In this document: one piece after another, positions 16,799-23,609 of the stretch
How positions within the stretch are numbered: the first letter of the stretch is position 1
How the letters are laid out: every line of letters begins with the position of its first letter
Origin: Pseudomonadota bacterium
GTDB lineage: Bacteria; Cyanobacteriota; Vampirovibrionia; LMEP-6097
DNA length: 23,609 nucleotides
Direction: 5' to 3'
Assembly: GCA_009924885.1 (NCBI GenBank)
Contig: RFQS01000004.1
Location: 1 to 23,609 of the forward strand
The notes under the pieces: model-generated
Seen by the model: only the letters and a program-made list of their open reading frames with translations
What the model was told of the DNA's origin: nothing
The model's database searches: none
Translations under genes and position numbers: made by a program

Positions 16799-17530
16799 TT
16801 AATTACCTTTTTCAGAAACTTCTAACAGAGACTCTTTCTCTAACTCTTCAAAGCACTCTACGGCTACAGGGAAAGCCCTTTTAACCAGCTGTATTCCAGC
16901 CTTAGCATACTGCTGTATCTCCCACTGAGCTTCTTTTGGAGCTCTAAGATTATACCAGTGCATAAAATTCCTTAAATTAACAGTTGTAATAAACTCAGTA
17001 TGAGACCCCACGGGAAGCACTCCACGAGCCTGCTCCCTACAAACCCCTAGCTCTATTAATTTATTATATGCATCTATAGCTGCTTTAGCCGCATTATCGT
17101 ATACTTCACCTGCAATAGCCTGATCTAGACTTTCACTCGCTTTCACACTAGCCTGCTTATTAGTCTCAGCCTGCTCTCTAAACTCATCTGGTCTATAGAT
17201 AGTGTTGTCAAATTTCGTATATCTAGCACTAATTTCGTTGAAAACCCAGCATCTATGCTTCATCCACTGACGAGCGATATAGATAGGACACTTAACTCTA
17301 AAAGTAATAGAATTTTGCTCGAAGGGCGTCCAATGCCTATGCTTAGCTAAAAATTTTATTAGCTTTTTATCTTTTTCCTCAAATTCCGCAGAGTACTTAT
17401 TGTAAGAGACTCTTGCAGAATTCACGATAGATAAATCACCACCCATCGAATCCATAAGCTCCATATAGCCAAGTGAGCCTAAATCAGCTTTATCTTCAAC
17501 AATATTATCTTTTTCAAGAGTATCTGCCAT
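16799..17530 (-). CDS. thyX: Flavin-dependent thymidylate synthase ThyX
   Basis: ThyX makes dTMP from dUMP using FAD, NADPH and methylene-tetrahydrofolate. The protein has 243 residues from the ATG at 17530; an upstream in-frame ATG at 17548 would add six. It contains 'SARVSYNK', 'LAKHRHWTPFEQNSITFRV' and the ThyX signature region 'IARQWMKHRCWVFNEISARYTKF'. The signature is normally R-H-R-x7-S; here the first Arg is Lys (K-H-R-x7-S), a conservative change. The downstream 'LRNFMHWYNLR' and 'AQWEIQQYA' also fit the family. It heads the operon thyX-CaCA-atpB-permease and has a good promoter at 17576-17604. No Shine-Dalgarno sequence precedes either ATG. No thyA was seen in the window. Confidence 0.95.
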   Translation of the reverse strand: MADTLEKDNIVEDKADLGSLGYMELMDSMGGDLSIVNSARVSYNKYSAEFEEKDKKLIKFLAKHRHWTPFEQNSITFRVKCPIYIARQWMKHRCWVFNEISARYTKFDNTIYRPDEFREQAETNKQASVKASESLDQAIAGEVYDNAAKAAIDAYNKLIELGVCREQARGVLPVGSHTEFITTVNLRNFMHWYNLRAPKEAQWEIQQYAKAGIQLVKRAFPVAVECFEELEKESLLEVSEKGN

Positions 17531-17575
17531 AAACAAACATTCTAACATTTACATTTTCAGTTTACTTTCCACAGA

Positions 17576-17604
17576 ATAATAAGAAAAAAATTAAACTCAT
17601 TCAA
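17576..17604 (-). promoter_or_regulatory. Promoter of the thyX operon
   Basis: On the minus strand TTGAAT (17604-17599) and TATTAT (17581-17576) are separated by exactly 17 bases, a near-consensus sigma-70-type promoter. Transcription would begin near 17569, about 20-40 bases before thyX. Its -35 box is 5 bases from the -35 box of the divergent 5S rRNA promoter. Confidence 0.65.
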
Positions 17605-17609
17605 GACTC

Positions 17610-17638
17610 TTGCGGAACCATAGACCGCTTGCTAAGAT
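17610..17638 (+). promoter_or_regulatory. Promoter of the 5S rRNA gene
   Basis: TTGCGG (17610-17615) and TAAGAT (17633-17638) are 17 bases apart. The next expected start point, 6-7 bases on, coincides with the beginning of the 5S rRNA stem at 17645. This agreement makes the promoter likely. Confidence 0.65.
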
Positions 17639-17644
17639 ATTAAA

Positions 17645-17760
17645 TCTAGCGTTCCAAGCGACTGAACCACACTCGTTCCCATCCCGAACACGACAGTTAA
17701 GGCAGTTTGCGGTGACAATACTCGGCTGGAGACGGCCTGGGAAGATAGCTAAACGCTAGA
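17645..17760 (+). rRNA. rrf: 5S ribosomal RNA, stand-alone
   Basis: The conserved 5S core is present: CACTCGTTCCCATCCCGAAC followed by ACGACAGTTAAG, then 'CTCGGCTGGAGACGGCCTGGGAAGATAG' as the domain gamma arm. The ends form a perfect 9-bp helix I (TCTAGCGTT at 17645-17653 with AACGCTAGA at 17752-17760), defining a molecule of about 116 bases; the mature ends may differ by one or two bases. It has its own promoter and a strong terminator. No 16S or 23S rRNA gene or tRNA is adjacent: thyX lies on one side (minus strand) and pnp on the other (minus strand). Confidence 0.95.
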
Positions 17761-17771
17761 CTTTATTTTAT

Positions 17772-17806
17772 AAAAAAAGGAAGCACTGTTGCTTCCTTTT
17801 TTTTTT
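17772..17806 (+). terminator. Rho-independent terminator of the 5S rRNA gene
   Basis: GGAAGCA (17779-17785), loop CTGT, TGCTTCC (17790-17796), then ten T residues. The flanking A-run (17772-17778) can lengthen the stem. It lies 12 bases after the 5S rRNA end. Confidence 0.92.
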
Positions 17807-17845
17807 GTAATTTATGCTAAATCCCTTAGGGAACAGCCTTAACGC

Positions 17846-17990
17846 AAAAATTAATCTGATTACCTAGCAAGCTGCCCAAGATTTCAGAATTGAATTCTTT
17901 GTTTACATTTTGTTTATGCATTCTATAATCAGACAGAATAAGGGTTTAAGTCTTTTTATGGCGGCTTGCTAGGTAATCAGAAAAATTAAA
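17846..17990. mobile_element. Candidate MITE: 125-bp inverted-repeat element with flanking direct repeats
   Basis: The ends 17856-17876 and 17960-17980 form a 21-base inverted repeat (outer ends CTGATTACCTAGCAAGC / GCTTGCTAGGTAATCAG) with one mismatch, which would be a G-U pair in RNA. Directly outside each end lies AAAAATTAA(T/A): 17846-17855 and 17981-17990, 9 of 10 identical, as expected of a target-site duplication. The interior (83 bases) codes for nothing evident. The site is in the gene-free zone between the 5S and pnp terminators. AT-rich flanks make a chance direct repeat possible. Confidence 0.6.
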
Positions 17991-18003
17991 GTTCAGCTAA
18001 ACG

Positions 18004-18137
18004 CCCCTTGAGACCACTGCACAACTCCATTTTCTGCGTTTTCGTCGGTCCTCATGATCCTCATCTACTTCGAGTACACTGCGGTCATTCATCCTCCTCA
18101 GCCTTGAAACTGCACGTTGTGCAGCGGTCTCCCCCTT
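18004..18137. repeat. Palindromic repeat element, about 122 bp, with flanking CCCCTT copies
   Basis: GAGACCACTGCACAAC (18010-18025) is repeated inverted at 18116-18131 with one mismatch. CCCCTT directly abuts both ends (18004-18009 and 18132-18137), like a 6-base target duplication. A nested hairpin CTGCAC-GTT-GTGCAG lies at 18110-18124. The left 37 bases recur in ligA, 18037-18058 in the permease gene, and the core ACTCCA(T/A)TTTCTGCGTTTT in the rpsO-pnp spacer. The minus strand is open for 31 codons (18092-17997), but this is more likely a property of the repeat than a gene. Confidence 0.65.
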
Positions 18138-18154
18138 TGAGGCTCATTGAATAA

Positions 18155-18193
18155 GAAAAAAGGAGACTGCCTTTAAGAGCAGTCTCCTTTTTT
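18155..18193 (-). terminator. Rho-independent terminator of rpsO-pnp
   Basis: GGAGACTGC (18162-18170) pairs with GCAGTCTCC (18179-18187) around an 8-base loop. Runs of A (18156-18161) and T (18188-18193) flank the stem, so on the minus strand the hairpin is followed by a T-tract 20-60 bases beyond the pnp stop. It could also act on the plus strand. Confidence 0.9.
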
Positions 18194-18213
18194 AAATAAA
18201 TAAGATCCTTAAT

Positions 18214-20358
18214 TTACGCTACAGGCTCTTCAGCTCTCTGGGTATTTTCCAGTAAAGCCTTGATCGATAGAGACATTCTACCTTTAAAATCTAGACCTTG
18301 AACTAGAACTTTAGTCTTATCTCCGACCTTGAAGAATTCATGAACATCATCAACTCTCTCAAGTGCGATCTGAGAAATATGAACTAAGCCGCTAACGCCT
18401 GGTATTAATTCAACGATAACGCCAACACCGTCTAAGACTTTAACAACTTCACCTTCCCATATCTCGCCCTGCTTAGCACCTTCAGCATTTACGGTAACGT
18501 ACTTTTTAGCGAGATTCGCAGCTTCTTCAGATACACAGTAGACACAGACAGTACCATCATCAGTAATGTTAATCTCAGTACCAGTAACTTCTGTAATCCA
18601 CTTAATATTTTTACCACCAGAGCCAATAACCGCACCAATTTTATCTGGATCAATCTTGAATGAAACGATTCTTGGCGCATTTGCTCTAAGAACCTCTCTT
18701 GGAGCTGCTATCACAGCTGTCATTGCAGATAAAATATGCAATCTACCTTCTCTTGCTTGTTTAATAGCTGTTCTAATAATCTCTAGCGATATACCTTTAA
18801 TCTTGATATCCATCTGTAAAGCCGAGATACCCTTATCGTTACCTGCTACTTTAAAGTCCATATCTCCCAAGAAGTCCTCTAATTCATGAATATCAGTAAG
18901 AACCACTGCATTCGACTCCTCTTTAATAAGACCCATCGCGATACCAGCTACTGGAGTAGTTACTGGAACACCCGCATCCATTAAGGCAAGTGAACTTGCA
19001 CAGGTAGCTGCCATAGAGGTAGACCCACTCGATTCAAGTACTTCTGAAACCACTCTTATCGCATACGGAAAATCTTCCCTCTTTGGCAGTGATGGCTGTA
19101 CCGCTCTTTCAGCAAGAGCACCATGACCTATTTCTCTACGTCCTGGACCTCTGTTTGGCTTTGCTTCTCCCACAGACCAACTAGGGAAATTATAATTATG
19201 CATATAGAATTTTTGCGTCTCTGAATCTATACCATCTAATGATCTAGCTAATTTTTCTGTACCTAAAACGAGTAAAGCTAGAACTTGAGTATTACCCCTT
19301 GTAAAAAGACCATCACCGTGAACTCCTGGATAAGAACCCACCTCTATATCCAGTGGTCTTATCTCGGTATTTTTTCTTGAATCTGCTCTCACACCAGTTT
19401 CCGTAATCTGCTTGCGTAAAAGTTTTTTCTCTAATTTCTTCAATTGCGCAGATAGTTCATGTGGATTATCTAAAAGATACTCGTGTAGTTCATCATCTTC
19501 TGCGAGTGCATCTAACGCTGCATCTACTTTCTCTTGAGCTTTTGCCACCCAAGCTCTCCTAGATTCCTTGTTAGCATTTTGCATAGACTCAATTAAATCT
19601 TTTTTAGCGTGCGTCTCAATTATCTCTATCAATTTAGAATTAGGTTCTGGATTAATAAATTCTTCTTTAGTCACACCAACTTCATTAGCAAACTCCCTAA
19701 TTACTGCAACCTGTTCCTGAATACGAGCATGAGCATAAGCTATAGCATCAACCACTTTATCGTCTTCAACGAAATTAGCACCAGCCTCTACCATCATGAC
19801 AGAATCTTCGGTACCAGCTACGACTATATCCAAACTAGAAGCAAGAATCTCTTCCTCAGATGGGTTCACAATGAAATTAGCATCTGAATCTAAAGATATT
19901 CTGACAGCACCAACTTCACCAGCAACAGGTAAACCTGACAATTCTAAAGCGAAACCAACACCGAGCATCCCAAGAGTATCTGGCGGGCATAACTGATCCA
20001 CTGACAAAGTCATAACATTCACTTGAACCTCATACCTATAAGCATCTGGGAAGAGTGGTCTTATAGGTCTGTCTATTAAACGAGAGGTAAGGACAGCCTT
20101 ATCGCTAGCTCTTCCTTCTCTTCTGTTATAGCTACCAGGTATTCTACCTACTGAATAAATCTTTTCTTCAAAATCAACCATTAAAGGGAAATAATCTAAT
20201 TCGTTTTTAGCTTTCTCTGATTTAGTTACAGTAACAAGAAGAATAGTATTTCCACATTTGATCTGCACCGCTGCTGTCGCTTGGCGAGCAAGCTTACCAG
20301 TAGAGACTTCTATCTCTTTTCCAGCTATAGTAAATTTTTTCTTCTTCTCATTAAACAT
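18214..20358 (-). CDS. pnp: Polyribonucleotide nucleotidyltransferase (PNPase)
   Basis: PNPase degrades RNA 3'-to-5' using phosphate and is a core mRNA-decay enzyme. The 714-residue protein has the full domain set: first RNase PH domain (about 1-225, with 'FFEEKIYSVGRIPGSYNRREGR'-like sequence at 63-83), a helical linker (about 235-315), second catalytic RNase PH domain (about 320-555, with 'GRREIGHGALAERA' and 'LGDMDFKVAG'), KH domain (about 563-625, IGAVIGSGGKNIKWI) and S1 domain (about 630-700, ending 'GRMSLSIK'). The start ATG at 20358 has an AAGGA Shine-Dalgarno (20370-20366) 7 bases upstream. It lies downstream of rpsO on the same strand, the order conserved in many bacteria, and is followed by a strong terminator. 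Confidence 0.98.
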   Translation of the reverse strand: MFNEKKKKFTIAGKEIEVSTGKLARQATAAVQIKCGNTILLVTVTKSEKAKNELDYFPLMVDFEEKIYSVGRIPGSYNRREGRASDKAVLTSRLIDRPIRPLFPDAYRYEVQVNVMTLSVDQLCPPDTLGMLGVGFALELSGLPVAGEVGAVRISLDSDANFIVNPSEEEILASSLDIVVAGTEDSVMMVEAGANFVEDDKVVDAIAYAHARIQEQVAVIREFANEVGVTKEEFINPEPNSKLIEIIETHAKKDLIESMQNANKESRRAWVAKAQEKVDAALDALAEDDELHEYLLDNPHELSAQLKKLEKKLLRKQITETGVRADSRKNTEIRPLDIEVGSYPGVHGDGLFTRGNTQVLALLVLGTEKLARSLDGIDSETQKFYMHNYNFPSWSVGEAKPNRGPGRREIGHGALAERAVQPSLPKREDFPYAIRVVSEVLESSGSTSMAATCASSLALMDAGVPVTTPVAGIAMGLIKEESNAVVLTDIHELEDFLGDMDFKVAGNDKGISALQMDIKIKGISLEIIRTAIKQAREGRLHILSAMTAVIAAPREVLRANAPRIVSFKIDPDKIGAVIGSGGKNIKWITEVTGTEINITDDGTVCVYCVSEEAANLAKKYVTVNAEGAKQGEIWEGEVVKVLDGVGVIVELIPGVSGLVHISQIALERVDDVHEFFKVGDKTKVLVQGLDFKGRMSLSIKALLENTQRAEEPVA

Positions 20359-20394
20359 ATATTATTCCTTCTCTCTTAATTATCTTTTGCTTCT

Positions 20395-20440
20395 GGGCGT
20401 GTAGCGAAACTCCAATTTCTGCGTTTTTGGCTACACGCTC
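20395..20440. repeat. Hairpin in the rpsO-pnp spacer sharing the repeat core
   Basis: GCGTGTAGC (20397-20405) pairs with GCTACACGC (20430-20438), extended by two more pairs outside. The 24-base loop carries ACTCCAATTTCTGCGTTTTTG, which matches 18024-18044 at 19 of 21 positions. It is transcribed within the rpsO-pnp message, about 40 bases upstream of the pnp start, so it could affect processing or translation of pnp (in E. coli an RNase III hairpin occupies this region). The rest of the 271-base spacer (20359-20629) shows only a weak hairpin, TTTCTA-N5-TAGAAA, at 20577-20593. Confidence 0.6.
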
Positions 20441-20629
20441 ATTTTATCTATCTTTGAAAACAGGCATTCAGAACAAAGCACAGCAAATCTAGAAAATAGC
20501 AATCAAGAAAAGCCATGGCTCTATATTAAAGCCTTATTAAATAATAACCTATAAATATCTCACAGATTAAGGAGATTTTCTAAACTCTAGAAATTAAAGT
20601 TAAAACAGAATAATAAACGTATAAATTAA

Positions 20630-20896
20630 TTACTTACGCAGATTAAGCTCAGCAATCAATTCACGATATCTCTTAACGTCTCTTCTCTCTATGTAAGAAA
20701 GAAGTCTTTTTCTACGCCCAACAAGCTTTAATAGACCTCTTTTAGTCGAATAATCTTTTTTATTAGTCTTCAGATGCTCTGTTAAACCAATAATTCTTGT
20801 CGTTAATAAAGCTACTTGCACGGCATCCCTACCAGTGTCAGTCTGGGTAAGACCGAACTTTACTACAATACTTTTCTTTTCTTCTTTGTTAGACAT
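20630..20896 (-). CDS. rpsO: 30S ribosomal protein S15
   Basis: S15 is a primary 16S rRNA-binding protein of the small subunit. The 88-residue length is normal for the family. Typical stretches are 'DTGRDAVQVALLTTRIIGLTEHLKTNKKDYSTKRGLL' and the C-terminal 'LVGRRKRLLSYIERRDVKRYRELIAELNLRK'. A stretch AGGGAT lies about 11 bases upstream of the ATG and may be a weak ribosome-binding site. The gene is transcribed toward pnp, 271 bases away, as in the conserved rpsO-pnp operon, and diverges from hemN across an 86-base gap. Confidence 0.97.
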   Translation of the reverse strand: MSNKEEKKSIVVKFGLTQTDTGRDAVQVALLTTRIIGLTEHLKTNKKDYSTKRGLLKLVGRRKRLLSYIERRDVKRYRELIAELNLRK

Positions 20897-20982
20897 TATA
20901 TGAAACTATCCCTATTTTTAAAATAGACGAAGTAATATAATAGCATATGAATATCAATAAATGTTAAGATTTCATATAAGCA

Positions 20983-22386
20983 TTGCAAAAAGCAGATACT
21001 AATTTACAAGAATTACTTAAGAAGTATGGTGGAGCGGTGCCTCGCTATACTAGCTATCCAACGGCTCCAGAATGGAGAATGCCTTACTCGAAAACAGCCT
21101 TTGAAACTGCAATTGAGACGTCAAATCTAGAAGGCAATAATTATTCTTTATATCTTCACTTACCTTTCTGCGAAAGCCAATGCTATTACTGTGCTTGCAA
21201 TATCATAATAAGCAAGAAGCATGAAATCAGTAAATCTTACATAAAACGTATCAAAGAAGAGATTGAGTATATAGGTGAAAGAATCTCACCTGAGCGAAAA
21301 GTCATACAAATGGCTTGGGGAGGAGGTACTCCAACATTTCTTCATCCTGATGAAATAGAGGAAATTTACGAACATCTGTGTAAACATTTTAATCTTTTAA
21401 AAAAAGTCGATGAGACTTTTTTTAACCACGAATATTCTATTGAAATAGATCCAAGGGTCACAAGCGAAGAACATTTAAAAACTTTATCTAGATTGGGTTT
21501 CAATCGACTCAGCATGGGAATACAAGATTTCAATGAAAAAACCCAAGAGGCTATAAATCGTATTCAAACATATGAATCAGTAGAGAATATAGTAAAAGTC
21601 TCTCGTGAAGCCAAGTTTAGCAGCGTTAATTTTGACTTAATCTATGGCTTGCCCCATCAAAACCTTGAAACTTTTAAAAGGACTATTGAACAAGTCATAA
21701 AATTATCACCCGAAAGGATTGCACTTTTCAATTATGCACACATACCAGAATTTTTTCCCTTTCAGAAAAAATATATTGATGAGAATACTCTACCAGATCA
21801 AAAAACTAAGCTTGAAATATTTGAACTTGCAGTGAAATCTTTTACAGCAGAGGGTTATGAGTTTATAGGGCTAGATCATTTCGCAAGACCCAATGATGAA
21901 CTGAGTAAAGCTCATAAAAACAAAAAACTATATCGTAATTTTCAGGGTTACACTACTCATGATGGCTGCGATTTATTCGGCATCGGGTTAACTGCGATAT
22001 CATCTATCCAAGGGACTTACAAGCAGAATAAAAAAAAATTGAGTGAATATTATAACGAGGAAGACCCTTTCGCCGCTGAGAAATTTTTCATCTCTGACGC
22101 CAAGGACATTGAGCGCAAACAAATCATCAAAGAAATAATGTGTCACTTCTACACTGAACTTGATTATGATAATTACCAAGAAGAATATTCTCTATTAGAA
22201 TCTTTTATTCAAGATGGTTTGATAGAGCTCAATCTAATTAATACCAACGATGACAACTTTGATACTAAAAGATTTTCCATTACGGTAACTGAACTCGGAC
22301 GCTTATTTGTTCGCAATATCGCAAGCGTTTTTGACCATTATCTAAAGCAGAAAAATGCCCACAAGCTTTTCTCCAAGTCACTTTAA
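20983..22386 (+). CDS. hemN: Oxygen-independent coproporphyrinogen III dehydrogenase
   Basis: HemN is a radical SAM enzyme that decarboxylates coproporphyrinogen III to protoporphyrinogen IX without oxygen in haem synthesis. The 467-residue protein has the N-terminal 'VPRYTSYPTAPEW', the iron-sulfur cluster motif C63-x3-C67-x2-C70 and the extra Cys72 (CxxxCxxCxC), and GGGTP at 113-117. The fourth Cys and the RYTSYPTA stretch distinguish true HemN from the related haem chaperone HemW. The 'FGIGLTAISSIQGTYKQN' stretch and C-terminal helical domain fit the family. The frame begins at TTG 20983, with no in-frame ATG nearby that keeps the conserved N-terminus, so a TTG start is likely. A TATAAT at 20936-20941 may be its -10 box, but the -35 is poor. 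The stop is 7 bases from the murA stop on the opposite strand. Confidence 0.95.
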   Translation: MQKADTNLQELLKKYGGAVPRYTSYPTAPEWRMPYSKTAFETAIETSNLEGNNYSLYLHLPFCESQCYYCACNIIISKKHEISKSYIKRIKEEIEYIGERISPERKVIQMAWGGGTPTFLHPDEIEEIYEHLCKHFNLLKKVDETFFNHEYSIEIDPRVTSEEHLKTLSRLGFNRLSMGIQDFNEKTQEAINRIQTYESVENIVKVSREAKFSSVNFDLIYGLPHQNLETFKRTIEQVIKLSPERIALFNYAHIPEFFPFQKKYIDENTLPDQKTKLEIFELAVKSFTAEGYEFIGLDHFARPNDELSKAHKNKKLYRNFQGYTTHDGCDLFGIGLTAISSIQGTYKQNKKKLSEYYNEEDPFAAEKFFISDAKDIERKQIIKEIMCHFYTELDYDNYQEEYSLLESFIQDGLIELNLINTNDDNFDTKRFSITVTELGRLFVRNIASVFDHYLKQKNAHKLFSKSL

Positions 22387-22393
22387 GGTAAAC

Positions 22394-23608
22394 TTAAATC
22401 TTTGCTGTGGCTTTAGCTTCAGAGTTAATAGAATTATCAGGAACCCTCTCAATAGTCGCCCCAAGCAATCTAAATTTAGCTTCTAATTCTTCATAACCTC
22501 TATCTAGGTGTATAAGTCCCCTAACTTCACTAGTACCTTCAGCAGCAAGAGCTGCTACGACGAGCGCAGCGGTAGCTCTCAGGTCACGGCCCTCTACTTG
22601 AGTAGCTTTTAATTTATCGACACCCATAATTACAGCAACTTCACCGTTCACATCAGCTTTAGAACCCATTTTTTGTAATTCTTCAATGTGCTGAAATCTT
22701 GAATTATAAATATTTTCTACTACAGTACTCGTACCATCACATAAGGCTAACAATACCGAGAAAATTGGCTGAATATCAGTAGAAAAACCAGGGTACCACA
22801 TCGTTTTTACATCAGTTGCTTTTAAAATTCTGTTCTCAGCAGATACTTCTATATCCACAAGACCTTCTATCTCTGATTTAAAAATAGTTATATCAACCCC
22901 AACATCCTCAAGCTTACTTAACAATGCTTGTAAATCTTCTTCGACAACAGAATTAGCCCTAACTCGACCTTTCGTCATCGCGCCTGCAACAAGGTAAGTC
23001 GCCGCCTCTATTCTATCTGGTAAGCATCTAAAATCTGAAGCCTGTAAATCGTCAGCAGCAACTCCTTCAATATGAATATTGCTAGTACCTGCTCCAGTTA
23101 TTTTACAGCCAAGGGAATTTAGAAATTTAGCAAGATCTACTATCTCTGGATCTCTAGCTGCATTTTCTATAATAGTCTCACCTTCTGCCATAACCGCAGC
23201 TATCATAATATTTTCTGTAGCACCATTACTAGGAAGATCTAAATAAATTTTAGTACCAACAAGCTTATCAGCACTAGCAAAAACGTAGCCATGCTCTTCT
23301 GTAATCTTCACACCTAGAGCTTTTAATCCTTTAAGGTGTAGATCTACTTTTCTAGCACCTAGGTCACAGCCACCAGGTAATGCTACTTGAGCATTTTTAA
23401 ATCTTGCGACTAAAGCACCTAAACAAACAAAGCTCGCTCTAAGTTTACGAGCTAACTCTATTGGAACCATTTCACTCGATAGACTTGTACTGTCTATTTC
23501 AAGCACCTTGTCTTTAAAGCTGATCTCTGCACCAAGCAATGTCAGAATATCTATCATCGAATAAACATCCGAAAGTTCTGGAACGTTAGATAATCTAACT
23601 TTTCCTTT
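22394..23608 (-). CDS. murA: UDP-N-acetylglucosamine 1-carboxyvinyltransferase, 5' end cut by window edge
   Basis: MurA performs the first committed step of peptidoglycan synthesis, transferring enolpyruvate from PEP to UDP-GlcNAc in the cytoplasm. The frame is open to the right edge of the window: upstream of the Met codon at 23557 it continues as 'KGKVRLSNVPELSDVYS', which belongs to the conserved fold. The true start is therefore outside, and roughly 35-40 N-terminal residues are missing. The active-site Cys is in LPGGCDLGARKVDLH. Other family stretches are 'LPSNGATENIMIAAVMAEGE', 'CLPDRIEAATYLVAGAMT', 'MWYPGFSTDIQPIFSVLLA' and, near the end, 'VEGRDLRATAALVVAALAA'. 405 residues are visible, consistent with a family length of about 420-445. 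It ends in TAA, tail to tail with hemN. Confidence 0.97.
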   Translation of the reverse strand, partial: KGKVRLSNVPELSDVYSMIDILTLLGAEISFKDKVLEIDSTSLSSEMVPIELARKLRASFVCLGALVARFKNAQVALPGGCDLGARKVDLHLKGLKALGVKITEEHGYVFASADKLVGTKIYLDLPSNGATENIMIAAVMAEGETIIENAARDPEIVDLAKFLNSLGCKITGAGTSNIHIEGVAADDLQASDFRCLPDRIEAATYLVAGAMTKGRVRANSVVEEDLQALLSKLEDVGVDITIFKSEIEGLVDIEVSAENRILKATDVKTMWYPGFSTDIQPIFSVLLALCDGTSTVVENIYNSRFQHIEELQKMGSKADVNGEVAVIMGVDKLKATQVEGRDLRATAALVVAALAAEGTSEVRGLIHLDRGYEELEAKFRLLGATIERVPDNSINSEAKATAKI

Positions 23609-23609
23609 C

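Noticed and set aside
17997..18092. A 31-codon minus-strand reading frame inside the palindromic element
   Set aside because: Charged, low-complexity product, no ribosome-binding site, located beyond the pnp terminator and coextensive with a repeat. It was not called as a gene.
22394..23557. Complete murA starting at the ATG at 23557
   Set aside because: The frame remains open to the window edge and encodes conserved MurA sequence upstream; the ATG is internal.

Overview
The window is an AT-rich bacterial chromosome segment, densely packed and mostly housekeeping. It uses standard-code genes with TAA/TAG stops and at least one TGA stop. Family resemblance (cyanobacteria-like PNPase, TypA and MurA; ThyX; anaerobic HemN) loosely suggests a non-photosynthetic relative of the Cyanobacteria/Melainabacteria type. 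That placement is a low-confidence impression, not a result.

Layout. 1-1613 (minus): a lipoprotein of unknown function followed by rmuC, which runs off the left edge. 1794-6247 (plus): typA, then an 872-residue protein I do not recognise, probably in one transcript. 6219-8324 (minus): ligA, overlapping the previous gene tail to tail. 8547-13899 (plus): a defence island with two DNA-methyltransferase-like genes, a YhcG/DUF1016 nuclease-family gene, and a GIY-YIG nuclease plus superfamily 2 helicase. The two methyltransferase genes look whole. YhcG appears to have lost its nuclease core, and the GIY-YIG/helicase gene is broken by a deletion/frameshift and a TGA. 13903-17530 (minus): a probable operon thyX - CaCA cation antiporter - atpB - Cu/Zn-type permease; three of the four encode membrane proteins with His-rich loops. 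17610-17806 (plus): a stand-alone 5S rRNA gene with its own promoter and terminator, back to back with the thyX promoter. 17807-18213: a gene-free convergent zone holding two different inverted-repeat elements with flanking direct repeats. 18214-20896 (minus): rpsO-pnp. 20983-22386 (plus): hemN. 22394 to the right edge (minus): murA, lacking its N-terminal end.

Most interesting points. (1) The restriction side of the methylation module is decayed while the methylation side is kept. (2) One intergenic palindromic element (18010-18131) has a 37-bp relative inside ligA, starting exactly at the element's end. There it encodes a 13-residue linker insertion relative to E. coli LigA. Shorter relatives lie in the His-rich loop of the permease gene and in a hairpin between rpsO and pnp. 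Together they suggest a small palindromic repeat family that can lodge in coding sequence. (3) The 5S rRNA gene is unlinked from any other rRNA gene in view and has a clear promoter and terminator. (4) The large orphan downstream of typA carries a possible PD-(D/E)XK-like motif. No tRNA, CRISPR array or transposase was seen.
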